A stretch of 42,461 bases of DNA from an uncultured Eubacterium sp. (GCA_905236735.1 CAJOOU010000050.1:1-42461); one strand, 5' to 3'. Positions 16,061 through 25,834 are shown, counted from the first letter of the stretch. Notes: a model not told the origin generated them from the letters alone. Numbers and translations are program-made.

Positions 16061-18675
16061 TTTATCGGCTCCTGAAGTTCATACAAAATATTTATGGCTT
16101 CAATCGGGGTAATCTTGTCAAGCTTTAGGTTTTTAAGCCTGTCTATTACCGCAAATTCATTTAAAGAAAGAGTACTTTCGCTGCCGGCGGCCGGTTTATC
16201 ATCCTCATCATATGATGCAAAATCCGCCTCAGTTATTTCTGCGGCACTTCCTGTATCTTTATCCGACACTATCGCCGAAAGAACTTCCTTGGCTCTTTTA
16301 AGCACAGGAGACGGTACACCGGCAAGTCTTGCAACTTCTATACCGTAGCTTCTGTCGGCACCTCCCGGTATTATCTTTCTCAAAAATATAATGCTCTCTC
16401 CGCTCTCTTTTACCGCTATAGAATAGTTTTTTACATTATCAAGTCTATCTTCAAGGGCAATCAGCTCATGGTAATGAGTGGCAAAGAGAGTCTTTGACCT
16501 CAGTTTTGTGCTGATGTATTCAGCGACAGCCCAGGCTATGGAAAGTCCGTCGTAGGTACTGGTACCCCTTCCTATTTCATCGAGGATAACAAGGCTTTTG
16601 TCTGTAGCGTTTCTGAGTATATTCGAAACCTCGTTCATCTCAAGCATAAATGTGCTTTGTCCGCTCGAAAGGTCATCCGAGGCGCCGACCCTTGTAAATA
16701 TCCTGTCTACTATGCCTATCTTTGCTTCGGCGGCGGGGACAAATGAGCCTATCTGACCCATTAGCACAATTAAAGCAGTCTGTCTCATATAGGTTGACTT
16801 ACCCGCCATATTGGGTCCCGTAATAAGAAGGAGCCTTTCATCATCCGAACTTAATAATGTATTGTTTTCAACAAATAATTCATTGTCCAAAGTAAGCTCA
16901 ACTACAGGATGCCTTCCGGCTACTATGTTTATTTCATCATCTTCCGTAATCTGTGGTCTTACATACCTGTTTTTCTCCGCAACATGAGCAAGAGAAAGGA
17001 TAACATCAAGTTTGGCTATGGCTTTTGCTGTTTTTTGTATTCTGACGACCTCGGATGCTATAGAATCCCTTATCATGCAGAAGGTATCATACTCGAGTCC
17101 GGTAAGCTTTTCTTCCGAACCGAGAATCTTATCCTCTATGGTCTTAAGTTCATCTGTAATATATCTTTCTGCGCCCGTCAGGGTCTGTTTTCGTATGAAA
17201 TAATCAGGTACCATTGACAGATACGAATTGGTGACCTCAAGATAATATCCGAATACCTTGTTGTATTTGATTCTGAGATTTTTGATACCGGTTTTTTCTT
17301 TTTCGTCTTCTTCTATTTTGGCAAGCCATTTTTTTCCGTCAACAGAAGCGCTTCTGTATTCATCGATTGCCTCTGAGAACCCTTCTTTAATTATGCCGCC
17401 GTCTCTTAATGTTATTGGAGGCTCATCAATAATGGACTCGTCAATCAGCCTGCTGATATCGCTTAATGGGTCGAGCTCATTTTCGATTTCTTTAATAAGC
17501 TCATCGTCATAGTTTTTCAATAGCTCTTTAATGGCGGGAAGATATTCAAGTGATGATTTAAAAGCAATCAAATCTCTTGGATTGGCATTCTGGTATGCTA
17601 TTCTTCCGATGAGTCTCTCGAGGTCATATACGGGATTTAAGTATTCTCTTATTTCTTCCCTGCCTATGATATCGTTAAAAAAGCATTCTACCGCAGAAAG
17701 TCTTTTGTTTATTTCCTCAGCGGAAATAAGTGGCTGCTCAATATAGCTCCTTAAAAGTCTCGAGCCCATTGCAGTACGGGTTTTGTCGAGTACCCATAAT
17801 AAAGAGCCAATCTTCCTTTTCTCGCGCATGGTTTCCGTGAGTTCTAAGTTACGGCGAGTGAAAGAATCCAGAAACATAAAAGAACCCGTCTCATAAGCGG
17901 ATATCCCCGTAATATGTTTTAAATCGTTTTTCTGGGTTTCGGTCAGATAACTCATCAAAGCGCCGGCAGCTATCATGCCGGTGTGATAGTCTTCAAGTCC
18001 GAGACCCTTTAACGAAGCCGTATTGAAATGCCTTATAAGGGCATCTTTGGCATTTGTTTTTCCGAAATACCACTTCGCCCCTTCGCTTACAGGAATACCG
18101 AGCCTTGACCTTAAATCGTTTATTTCCCGCTCATGAGTGAGAATAAGCTCTGAAACTATTATTTCAGACGGTGAGTATTTGTTAATTTCATCAAGCACCT
18201 TGCCGAAACTTCCGAGCTCGGTAAGGCCGAAATATCCTGTGGACACATCACTTACAGCAAGCCCAAATGAGTCTTTTTCCTCATAAAGACATATTATGTA
18301 ATTGTTTTTTGTCTCGTCAAGCGCACTGCCATTTAGATTGGTTCCGGGAGTAACCACCCTTATAACTTCTCTTTTTACAATACCCTTGGCCTGCTTGGGG
18401 TCTTCCACCTGCTCACAGATGGCCACCTTATAACCTTTTTCGACAAGTTTATTCAGATACCCTTCCGCCGCATGAAACGGTACACCGCACATTGGAGCCC
18501 TCTCTTCCATACCGCAGCTTTTACCGGTAAGTGTAAGTTCAAGTTCTTTTGAGACAATTTTTGCATCATCAAAAAACATCTCGTAAAAATCTCCGAGCCT
18601 GTAGAATAAGATACAGTCCTTATATTCCTCCTTCGTTTTGAGGTATTGTTTCATCATTGGTGTATATTCAGCCAT
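16057..18675 (-). CDS. mutS: DNA mismatch repair protein MutS
   Basis: 872 aa, normal MutS1 length. The mismatch-binding motif FYEMF is near residue 30, in DFYEMFFDDA. The ATPase has Walker A GPNMAGKST (Lys626), Walker B in VILDEIGRGTSTYDG, and the conserved FATHYHEL. It recognises mismatches and recruits MutL. The ATG at 18675 has AAGGAAG upstream. It follows the FAD protein gene by 14 bp. Confidence 0.98.
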   Translation of the reverse strand: MAEYTPMMKQYLKTKEEYKDCILFYRLGDFYEMFFDDAKIVSKELELTLTGKSCGMEERAPMCGVPFHAAEGYLNKLVEKGYKVAICEQVEDPKQAKGIVKREVIRVVTPGTNLNGSALDETKNNYIICLYEEKDSFGLAVSDVSTGYFGLTELGSFGKVLDEINKYSPSEIIVSELILTHEREINDLRSRLGIPVSEGAKWYFGKTNAKDALIRHFNTASLKGLGLEDYHTGMIAAGALMSYLTETQKNDLKHITGISAYETGSFMFLDSFTRRNLELTETMREKRKIGSLLWVLDKTRTAMGSRLLRSYIEQPLISAEEINKRLSAVECFFNDIIGREEIREYLNPVYDLERLIGRIAYQNANPRDLIAFKSSLEYLPAIKELLKNYDDELIKEIENELDPLSDISRLIDESIIDEPPITLRDGGIIKEGFSEAIDEYRSASVDGKKWLAKIEEDEKEKTGIKNLRIKYNKVFGYYLEVTNSYLSMVPDYFIRKQTLTGAERYITDELKTIEDKILGSEEKLTGLEYDTFCMIRDSIASEVVRIQKTAKAIAKLDVILSLAHVAEKNRYVRPQITEDDEINIVAGRHPVVELTLDNELFVENNTLLSSDDERLLLITGPNMAGKSTYMRQTALIVLMGQIGSFVPAAEAKIGIVDRIFTRVGASDDLSSGQSTFMLEMNEVSNILRNATDKSLVILDEIGRGTSTYDGLSIAWAVAEYISTKLRSKTLFATHYHELIALEDRLDNVKNYSIAVKESGESIIFLRKIIPGGADRSYGIEVARLAGVPSPVLKRAKEVLSAIVSDKDTGSAAEITEADFASYDEDDKPAAGSESTLSLNEFAVIDRLKNLKLDKITPIEAINILYELQEPIK

Positions 18676-18689
18676 AATTCTCTCTTCCT

Positions 18690-20276
18690 TTAAGGTCGGA
18701 ATCTGTTTGCAATAGCCTGCGCCGTTTTAATTCCGTCCATTGCTGCCGAAGTAATGCCTCCGGCGTAACCGGCTCCTTCTCCGCATGGATAAATCCATTT
18801 TTTTGAAGCCGTAAAATTTTCATCTCTTTCAATTCTGACAGGTGATGATGTCCTGCTTTCTATAGCGGAAAGTATTGCGTCATCTCTGTTAAATCCGTCT
18901 ATTATCTTTCCGAAATGCTCCATCCCTTCTATAAAAGCCTTGCCAAGCTCATCTGGTAAAATACCTCTAAGGTTCGCAAACTGTGCGTGGCCTTTAATCT
19001 CGGATTCATACCTTCCGTAGGAGGCGGATATAACCGAGTTTTTAAAATCACCGTAGAGCTGCTGCGGAATATTTCCGCCTCCGGCCCTGTAAGCCAGTTC
19101 TTCAAGCTTTCTTTGGAAAAGGATTCCGTTTAGAGGCTCTTTTCCTCCAAAATCGTCAGGAGTTACGGTGATAATAATAGCGCTGTTTGCATTTTTACCA
19201 TCCCTGGCCGAATAACTCATTCCGTTAATCGCTGTTCGTCCTTCTTCGGACGAAGCGTTTACCACATAGCCTCCCGGACACATGCAAAAAGAGTAAACCC
19301 CTCTGCCGCTTGTCGTTTTTGCCGTAAGCTTGTAGGTGGCAACAGGAAGATTTGCTATGCTGTTTTCTCCGTAAGCAGCCTTGTTTATCATATCCTGCGG
19401 ATGCTCCACCCTAAAGCCTACCGCAAAGGGTTTGGCGCTTATTTTCAGTCCGGTTTTGTAAAGATACTCAATCGTATCTCTCGCGCTGTGTCCTATGGCA
19501 AGAATTAGTGCATCGGTTTTTAAATAATCTCCGTTATCAAAATATACATAGTTTCCGTCAGGTTTTTCCTCAAATGAAGAAAACCGGGTATTAAACCTTA
19601 TTTCACCGCCGCAGCTTAAAATAGAGTTTCTTATGTTTTTTATTATAACCGATAAAACATCCGTACCCAGATGCGGTTTGGCATCATAGAGAATACTTTC
19701 GTCTGCTCCGAATCTTACAAATTCCTTTAAAACCCTTGTCATAATACCGTTTTTATCTTTAACAAGGGTGTTTAATTTGCCGTCAGAAAAAGTTCCGGCT
19801 CCTCCTTCTCCAAACTGCGCATTCGACTCAGGATTAAGTTTTTTGCCCGACCAGAAGTTTTCGAGGGTTTTCTTTCTGTCGTCAATACTTTCTCCGCGTT
19901 CTATTATTATTGGTTTATAACCGGCCTCAGCAAGAAAAAGTCCGCAAAAAAGCCCTGCCGGTCCGCTTCCGATTATAACAGGTCTTTCTTTTATCCGGTG
20001 CGAAGCGTTTATTTCAAAACAGAATTCTTTGGTATCCGATATTTTTACATCACCTGATTTTTTATGTTTTTTTAGTATCTCCGACTCTTTTTTGCACCCG
20101 GCATCAAAGGAATATACATAATGGATATCGTCTTTTTTTCTTGCGTCAAGAGAGCGCCTTTTAATATTCAGGGTGATAATATCCTCTGGCTTAATTTTAA
20201 GTTTGCGGGCAACAAGTTCACGGAGCCTGTTTTCGTCTGCCGATATATTTGCTTTTACATTATTTACCCTTAACAC
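18690..20276 (-). CDS. NAD(P)/FAD-dependent oxidoreductase (COG2509-type)
   Basis: 528 aa. An N-terminal domain of about 90 residues precedes the Rossmann FAD site PVIIGSGPAGLFCGLFLAEAG. Later segments NAQFGEGGAGTFSDGKLNT and CGEGAGYAGGITSAAMDG match the uncharacterised FAD-dependent dehydrogenase family. The substrate is unknown. The start is taken as GTG at 20276: GGGAGGA lies 5 nt upstream and the family N-terminus (LRVNNVKANIS here) begins there; a longer frame would add 65 residues out of register inside the upstream gene. It overlaps the upstream flavoprotein by 17 bp, so the two are probably made together. Confidence 0.88.
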   Translation of the reverse strand: MLRVNNVKANISADENRLRELVARKLKIKPEDIITLNIKRRSLDARKKDDIHYVYSFDAGCKKESEILKKHKKSGDVKISDTKEFCFEINASHRIKERPVIIGSGPAGLFCGLFLAEAGYKPIIIERGESIDDRKKTLENFWSGKKLNPESNAQFGEGGAGTFSDGKLNTLVKDKNGIMTRVLKEFVRFGADESILYDAKPHLGTDVLSVIIKNIRNSILSCGGEIRFNTRFSSFEEKPDGNYVYFDNGDYLKTDALILAIGHSARDTIEYLYKTGLKISAKPFAVGFRVEHPQDMINKAAYGENSIANLPVATYKLTAKTTSGRGVYSFCMCPGGYVVNASSEEGRTAINGMSYSARDGKNANSAIIITVTPDDFGGKEPLNGILFQRKLEELAYRAGGGNIPQQLYGDFKNSVISASYGRYESEIKGHAQFANLRGILPDELGKAFIEGMEHFGKIIDGFNRDDAILSAIESRTSSPVRIERDENFTASKKWIYPCGEGAGYAGGITSAAMDGIKTAQAIANRFRP

Positions 20277-21507
20277 ATCTTCCTCCCGAAGCGCTTTGCG
20301 CGGCAACAGCTGCGCTTGACCACGCCCATTGCAGGTTGTAACCTCCGCATTTGCCGTCAACATCAATAATTTCTCCGGCAAAATAAATATCCTCCGCCAG
20401 AAGCGATGACATAGTAAACGGATTAATCTCCGATATATCCACTCCTCCGGCTGTAACCTGAGCCTTTTCATAGCCCAGAGGTTCTTTTATTGTGCAGCGG
20501 AACCGCTTAATTGTTTTTACAAGTTTATCCATCTCATCCGGCGACAGATCTCCAAAATTTTTATCCTCCAAAATCCCTGCAAGCTTTAGAAAAAGCTTAC
20601 CAAGCTTTCGGTTAAAAAGTCCGGATATTGCATCGACGCTTTTTCTTTTCGGACAGTTTTTGGCCAAAAATAAAAGAATGTCTTTGAGTTTTTCCTCACT
20701 TTGCCCCGGATAAAAATCAATATAAACCTCCGGCTTTTTACCCTCACAAATAGCAAGAGAAGCATATCGGGAAATCTGGAAAGTCACAATACCCGATATC
20801 CCGTATGAAGTAAGCTGCAATTGGCCTTCATCTGATGCAATAAGCTTTTCTCCGACATATAAATCCATCCTGCAATCTGCTCTTACCCCCGCAACATCTT
20901 TAAAAAAACCTTCAAAACAAACCAAGGGGCAAAGAGCCGGATGAGAAGGAGTCATATTGTGTCCGAGATCTTTGATGAGAAAATATCCGCATCCGTCACT
21001 GCCGGATAAGGCATATGACAATCCGCCGAGAGCAAATATCACCTTTTGAGCGGAAAAATCACCTTTTTTGGTTTTGAGAAGCCATCTGCCGTCTGCTTTT
21101 TCCATACTTTTTACGAAAATATCGCAAATAAGGTCCGCTCCGTTTTCCTTAAGGGTGAAAAGCAGTGCATCAAGCACACTGTCGGCTCTGTCACTTTGGG
21201 GATATACATAACCGTTCTTTTCGTATGTCATAATACCCGTTTTCCGGAAAAATTCCAAGGTGTCCCTTTGAGAAAATTCCTTAAGTACTGTTTTTACAAA
21301 CTCATCATCTTTGGAATGATAATTCGATATATCCTGATTTGTGTTGGTCAGATTGCATCTGCCGTTTCCTGTAACAAGCAGTTTTTTTCCGGGCGAGCGC
21401 ATATGTTCAAGTACGGCTGTTTTTTTACCGTTTCTGCTGCATATAACTCCGGCGCAAAGCCCGGACGCACCTGCGCCCAAAATCACAATGTCATAATAAT
21501 TAATCAA
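20260..21507 (-). CDS. HI0933/BaiN-like FAD-binding protein (aminoacetone oxidase family)
   Basis: 415 aa. The N-terminal FAD motif VILGAGASGLCAGVICSRNG is followed by GKKLLVTGNGRCNLTN, the hallmark of the HI0933 family, and a C-terminal GEIIDVDGKCGGYNLQWAWSSA, also typical. Members have been linked to bile acid or aminoacetone chemistry, but for most, including this one, the substrate is unknown. The start is TTG at 21507, overlapping the flippase stop (TTGA), with an AAGGTG site. It is followed by a second FAD protein. Confidence 0.9.
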   Translation of the reverse strand: MINYYDIVILGAGASGLCAGVICSRNGKKTAVLEHMRSPGKKLLVTGNGRCNLTNTNQDISNYHSKDDEFVKTVLKEFSQRDTLEFFRKTGIMTYEKNGYVYPQSDRADSVLDALLFTLKENGADLICDIFVKSMEKADGRWLLKTKKGDFSAQKVIFALGGLSYALSGSDGCGYFLIKDLGHNMTPSHPALCPLVCFEGFFKDVAGVRADCRMDLYVGEKLIASDEGQLQLTSYGISGIVTFQISRYASLAICEGKKPEVYIDFYPGQSEEKLKDILLFLAKNCPKRKSVDAISGLFNRKLGKLFLKLAGILEDKNFGDLSPDEMDKLVKTIKRFRCTIKEPLGYEKAQVTAGGVDISEINPFTMSSLLAEDIYFAGEIIDVDGKCGGYNLQWAWSSAAVAAQSASGGRCVKGK

Positions 21508-23162
21508 AGTAAATGCACCTTTTTAAATATCCTTACAAGACTTTCACCTTTAGGGAAATTTTTAAGTTCCGCTTCCGAAAGTCCGCCTATTTTTACCAGT
21601 GTAACGGCGTATATTACCGCACCGAATATGATGGAAAGCATAGTGCTTACCGCATTAATATTGCAAAGCATCATAAAAAATCTGTACAGCGCAAATACAC
21701 ACACTCCCATAACAACAGATGCTATAAGAGGCATAAGATAGGTGTATCTGTACTCCTGCACATAACCTGAATATGCGTGAATGGAAATTGAGTTCAGTAC
21801 ACACATAATCAGGGCAAAGATGGCATTTGCTATAACTACGGCAAAAACGCCTATCTTAAACACAAACATAATGGCAACAAGGGCAATTATGTGTAAAACA
21901 AGGGCCGTAAGCGCATTTTTTACAGGCGCCGACATCTTATCTATACCCTGAAGCACCGCGTTTGAAACCGTTGATATCGAATAAAATATAACGGATATTG
22001 CGCCAACTTGTATCATAAGAGCGCTGAGCGCTCTCGTATCTCCAAAAAGCAAAGTAAGTATAGGACCTGCAAGCACAGCCAGACCAATAGTACAAGGAAA
22101 GGCTATAATCATAACAAAGCGAAGGGCTGAGTATATTTTTGAATGTACAACTTCCTTGTCTTTTTGTGCCAGCGCCGATGTTATGCTCGGAACGCATGAA
22201 GCCGCTATGGCAGAGGAAATGGCTATAGGCACATTGATAAGCACCTTGTATTTTCCGGTAAATATTCCCCACCATGTGGAAATATCGCTCTCAGAATAAT
22301 TCTGGAAAAGCGCAAGGTTTTTAAATATACCCTGGTCGATAATTGAGCTGATATTGTATACGGTTGTGCTGAGCAAAACCGGGACTATGGTAAATATCAA
22401 AACCGCAAAAATACTACTGTAGCTCTCCACTCTTTTCTTTGATGTAAATGAGCGCTTTGATACAAATCCCTTTCTGAACAGCAGAAAGACACCTGTTAAA
22501 AACAAAAGCGAGACAAATGCACCTGCTGTTGTACCGAGAGTGCCTCCTGCAGCACCGTAGCTTTCCGAAAATTCCTTTTCGTTTCCTACAACTTTTCCAA
22601 TCCTGAGTCCGTAGTTAAAAAGTACATAGGCTGCGCCCACGCTCACAACCGCGTTAACTATCTGCTCAACAATCTGTGAAAGCGCGCTTGGTACCATGGT
22701 TCCCATACCTTGAAAAAATCCTCTTATTACCCCCATTACGGCGACAATAAGAAGAGTCGGACCAAGTATTTTAAGCGCCAGATAACTCTGTGGCGTGGCG
22801 AGCAGATTGGTAAAAAATCCGGCTCCGAACCAGACAATTGCAAAAGCCGCTCCTCCGGTTACAATAGCAAAGATTAAAGCTCCCTTAAAAATTCTGTATG
22901 CATTTTTTCTTTCGCCTCTTGACATCCTTGCAGCTACAAGCTTTGAGACCGCAAGCGGAAGGCTGTATGAGGAAATAAGGAGCAGAATATTATACACATC
23001 ATAAGCACTGCTGTAATAGTTATTTCCGTCATCTCCTATTATGTTTGTCAGGGGTACCCTGTAAATGAGACCGATTATCCTGCTGATTATAGAAGCTATG
23101 GCAAGTATTGAACCCTGCAGCAGAAAATCGTTTTTTGTTTTTTTCTTATTTATACTATCCAT
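21504..23162 (-). CDS. MurJ/SpoVB-type polysaccharide flippase (MATE-like)
   Basis: 552 aa, about 14 membrane helices, MVF/MATE superfamily. Proteins of this type include YtgP (the B. subtilis MurJ) and SpoVB, which move lipid II or a related lipid-linked precursor across the membrane. The opening ISRIIGLIYRVPLTNIIG and the later IRGFFQGMGTMVPSALSQIVEQ match the YtgP/SpoVB group. The ATG at 23162 lies 2 bp after the ybeY stop with only a weak ribosome site, suggesting coupling to ybeY. In the same cluster as rodA, PBP2 and mreBCD, a MurJ role is more likely than a sporulation-only role, but sequence alone does not settle it. Confidence 0.88.
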   Translation of the reverse strand: MDSINKKKTKNDFLLQGSILAIASIISRIIGLIYRVPLTNIIGDDGNNYYSSAYDVYNILLLISSYSLPLAVSKLVAARMSRGERKNAYRIFKGALIFAIVTGGAAFAIVWFGAGFFTNLLATPQSYLALKILGPTLLIVAVMGVIRGFFQGMGTMVPSALSQIVEQIVNAVVSVGAAYVLFNYGLRIGKVVGNEKEFSESYGAAGGTLGTTAGAFVSLLFLTGVFLLFRKGFVSKRSFTSKKRVESYSSIFAVLIFTIVPVLLSTTVYNISSIIDQGIFKNLALFQNYSESDISTWWGIFTGKYKVLINVPIAISSAIAASCVPSITSALAQKDKEVVHSKIYSALRFVMIIAFPCTIGLAVLAGPILTLLFGDTRALSALMIQVGAISVIFYSISTVSNAVLQGIDKMSAPVKNALTALVLHIIALVAIMFVFKIGVFAVVIANAIFALIMCVLNSISIHAYSGYVQEYRYTYLMPLIASVVMGVCVFALYRFFMMLCNINAVSTMLSIIFGAVIYAVTLVKIGGLSEAELKNFPKGESLVRIFKKVHLL

Positions 23163-23164
23163 AA

Positions 23165-23662
23165 TTATCTTGTTATATTTAAAGCTCCGAGAACTTCCTC
23201 CTGCCTTTTGGTCATTATTTCCTCTTCCTGCGGATTCATATGGTCGTGCCCGAATAAATGCATCATGCTGTGAGCAATCAAAAATGCATATTCCCTTTTA
23301 ACAGAGTGGCCGAACTGCTTTGCCTGGCTTATTACCTTTGGTATGCATAAAACTATATCACCGAGCACAAGTTCCCCGGTATCGGGATTAAAGTTTTCTG
23401 TCCCTGTTTCATCATCCAAATCAAAGCATTCCGGCTCCTCATACTCAAGCATCGGAAAAGACAAAACATCGGTGGATGAGTCTATGTTTCTGTAGGTATT
23501 GTTAATCTCCCTTATGGTTTCCTCATCGGTAAGTGTAAGGTTTACCTCTGTTTCATACGGACAGCCTGCTATATCCGCTGCCTTTTCTATGACCGACTTT
23601 GCCAGCTTATATTCATCGAAATCAAAGTTGTAATCATATTCTTTTTCAAAATTTACTGTCAT
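23165..23662 (-). CDS. ybeY: Endoribonuclease YbeY (rRNA maturation)
   Basis: 165 aa. YbeY is a zinc-dependent endoribonuclease needed for 16S rRNA 3'-end maturation and ribosome quality control. The metal motif reads HSMMHLFGHDH with His131, His135 and His141; most homologues have HGxLHLxGYDH, so the residues between the ligands are unusual but the ligands are kept. STDVLSFP (residues 63-70) is conserved. The start at 23662 overlaps the upstream HD gene by 17 bp. The order phoH, HD protein, ybeY matches the Bacillus phoH-pgpH-ybeY order. Confidence 0.95.
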   Translation of the reverse strand: MTVNFEKEYDYNFDFDEYKLAKSVIEKAADIAGCPYETEVNLTLTDEETIREINNTYRNIDSSTDVLSFPMLEYEEPECFDLDDETGTENFNPDTGELVLGDIVLCIPKVISQAKQFGHSVKREYAFLIAHSMMHLFGHDHMNPQEEEIMTKRQEEVLGALNITR

Positions 23663-24854
23663 ATTCTTTACCGACCTTAACCAGTATTTCCCTTAGCTTT
23701 ATAAACTGATTCATTGATGTTCCGCTCTCGTCCATAACACCGCTTCTTGAAAGCTCGTTGGTGTACTGGTGCATAAAGATTTCGTAATCTCCTATAGGTC
23801 TTCCTTCTCTTCTGTTTTTATCAAGTTCTCCAAAAACATTATCTGTAATATAGGCAATGAAGCTTTCTCTTGTGGACGGCTTTTTATATACAGCGCCTAT
23901 TTCATAAAGATTATGTATGACCTTCGCGGGGAATTTATATTCCAGAGCTATCTTAACAGCACTTTTATAGCTGCCGTCACCTCCGTCATAATCGCCTATA
24001 TGATAATACAGTCCCGTGCACTCTGCAATCCTCTCATCTGCCCCTGTCTCCTTTGCCATAAAAGAGCACACCCTTGAAACATAAAGGCAGTGATTGTAAT
24101 AATCCCTGTCAAACTCACGCATAAGTTTTTGCAGTTCAAAATTTTTATCGGTAACCTTATCTATTTTCCGGCTTTCTTCTCCGAGAACAAATTTATTGTA
24201 CAGCCGGATAAAAATCAAAAGCAGCAGGCACTGACAAAAGGCTGACGAAAGTGAATAGGTGAAAAACAGATAGTCAAAGCAACCGTTTTTCAGATAATAC
24301 ATTAAAACGCCCAGACCTGTGCAGACAGCGACTATGGTAATACAGTATTTATATAGTCTGACCTTTGTATCTGATTTAAGCCCGGAGGCTATCATAGCAC
24401 CTATAAGGGACATGAAACACATATAAAGTATCAAAAGCGTATCTGCTGCTGAAATTACCGAATAAATAAGCGAAAAACAAAGGCTGATGGATATGCCTAT
24501 ATAAGGCTCAAACATTATTGCGCCGATAACACTGCACAAAAGCACCGGTTCTGTAAATTCCGGAAAAATGCAGCACGAAAGCATTATTACCATGGATGAA
24601 ACAATAACGGTAAAAAGAGAACGGAAATCCCTGTATATACTCTCGTACATATCATGCCTGCGTTTTTCAAACATAAATGTGTATGTAATCATAAGAAAAC
24701 ATACCACGCTCATGAAAATATATCCATAAAATTCTCTGGTTTCAGGCCCAATCTTCCTGAATAAAAGAAAGAAAAGGTCATAAAACAAAAACGCTGCACC
24801 GCTAAAAACAAGGCATAACGGTTTGGTATCCGGGATTAGAGATTTATCTGTCAT
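23646..24854 (-). CDS. PgpH-like membrane HD protein with degenerate metal site
   Basis: 402 aa. Six to eight membrane helices fill residues about 14-218, followed by a cytosolic domain. It occupies the pgpH (c-di-AMP phosphodiesterase) position between phoH and ybeY. The cytosolic part resembles the PgpH HD domain: NHCLYVSRV (His255) matches QHSVMVAN, GLYYHIGD (His285) matches AYYHDIGK, and ESFIAYITDNV (Asp338) matches ESAIVMLADSV. The Asp of the HD pair is Ile286, and the HHGT motif is replaced by LYEIG. The large extracellular 7TMR-HDED domain of PgpH is missing. It is therefore probably not an active phosphodiesterase, though it might bind a nucleotide. The start overlaps the phoH stop (ATGA). 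The alignment was made by eye. Confidence 0.72.
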   Translation of the reverse strand: MTDKSLIPDTKPLCLVFSGAAFLFYDLFFLLFRKIGPETREFYGYIFMSVVCFLMITYTFMFEKRRHDMYESIYRDFRSLFTVIVSSMVIMLSCCIFPEFTEPVLLCSVIGAIMFEPYIGISISLCFSLIYSVISAADTLLILYMCFMSLIGAMIASGLKSDTKVRLYKYCITIVAVCTGLGVLMYYLKNGCFDYLFFTYSLSSAFCQCLLLLIFIRLYNKFVLGEESRKIDKVTDKNFELQKLMREFDRDYYNHCLYVSRVCSFMAKETGADERIAECTGLYYHIGDYDGGDGSYKSAVKIALEYKFPAKVIHNLYEIGAVYKKPSTRESFIAYITDNVFGELDKNRREGRPIGDYEIFMHQYTNELSRSGVMDESGTSMNQFIKLREILVKVGKEYDSKF

Positions 24855-25834
24855 CTTTGTCTGCCCCTGCCCTTTTCTTTTTTGTTTTCATTTGCCTCGT
24901 ATGCCTTCACTATTTTCTGCACAAGAGGATGTCTGACAACATCTTTGCTGGTTAGCTTGCATATTCCGATTTCGTCTATACCTCTGAGTATCCTTAGAGA
25001 ATCCTCGAGTCCGCTTTTGGCGTCCGGTGCAAGGTCTTTCTGGGTAATATCTCCGGTCACCACCACCTTTGAGCCAAACCCTATTCTGGTTAAAAACATC
25101 TTCATTTGTGCCGGCGTCGTATTTTGCGCCTCATCAAGAATAATATAGGCATTATCCAAAGTTCTTCCTCTCATATATGCCAGAGGTGCCACCTCAATCA
25201 GGCCTTTTTCGGAGTTTTTAATAAAGCTTTCCGCTCCCATTATCTGATAAAGCGCATCATATAAAGGTCTTAAATAAGGATCTACCTTGCTTTGCAAATC
25301 TCCGGGCAAAAATCCCAGCTTCTCTCCGGCCTCTATGGCAGGTCTGGTCATTATTATCCTGCCGACCTCATCGTTTTTAAAGGCTGTAATAGCCATAGCC
25401 ATTGCGAGGTAGGTCTTACCGGTGCCCGCAGGTCCTATGCCAAAGGTAATCATTTTTTCCTTCATTGTTTTTACATAGTTTTGCTGTCCGAAAGTTTTGG
25501 CCTGTACCGGCTTGCCTGCAGTAGTATGACAGATGATGTCTTTGTCAATGTCGCTGACGCTCAGAGGGCTTTTTTCCATTGCAAGAGATATGGCATAATT
25601 TATTTTATGCTCTGTTATATCCTCTCCGCCTCTTAACACATCAATAAGCTGCATTATAACAGAAACAGCCGAAGATACATTCGCGCTGTTTCCCATAACC
25701 TTTAAATTGCCGTCTCTATAAACCAGAGTAACCCCAAAGGTCCTTTCTATCTTTTTTATATTGGTATCGAAACTGCCGCATAAGCTGCCGAAATACTCTC
25801 CCGGCACGGTAAGTGTCTGTTCGTTTATTTCCAT
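24851..25834 (-). CDS. phoH: PhoH family ATPase
   Basis: 327 aa. The P-loop GPAGTGKT carries Lys140 and Walker B is YIILDEAQN; MTRPAIEAGEKLGFLPGDL and TGDITQKDL are typical of PhoH. An N-terminal KH-like region covers about residues 10-70. It is a predicted ATPase or RNA helicase linked to YbeY in RNA metabolism; the exact reaction is not settled. The ATG at 25834 has AGGAGG rather far upstream (13 nt). It is the first gene of the minus-strand cluster, and its promoter region is shared with the divergent suf operon. Confidence 0.95.
   Translation of the reverse strand: MEINEQTLTVPGEYFGSLCGSFDTNIKKIERTFGVTLVYRDGNLKVMGNSANVSSAVSVIMQLIDVLRGGEDITEHKINYAISLAMEKSPLSVSDIDKDIICHTTAGKPVQAKTFGQQNYVKTMKEKMITFGIGPAGTGKTYLAMAMAITAFKNDEVGRIIMTRPAIEAGEKLGFLPGDLQSKVDPYLRPLYDALYQIMGAESFIKNSEKGLIEVAPLAYMRGRTLDNAYIILDEAQNTTPAQMKMFLTRIGFGSKVVVTGDITQKDLAPDAKSGLEDSLRILRGIDEIGICKLTSKDVVRHPLVQKIVKAYEANENKKEKGRGRQR

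Noticed and set aside
20277..20471. Longer start for the COG2509-type flavoprotein
   Set aside because: The extension is out-of-frame sequence of the upstream flavoprotein gene; the GTG at 20276 fits the family N-terminus and has GGAGGA upstream.
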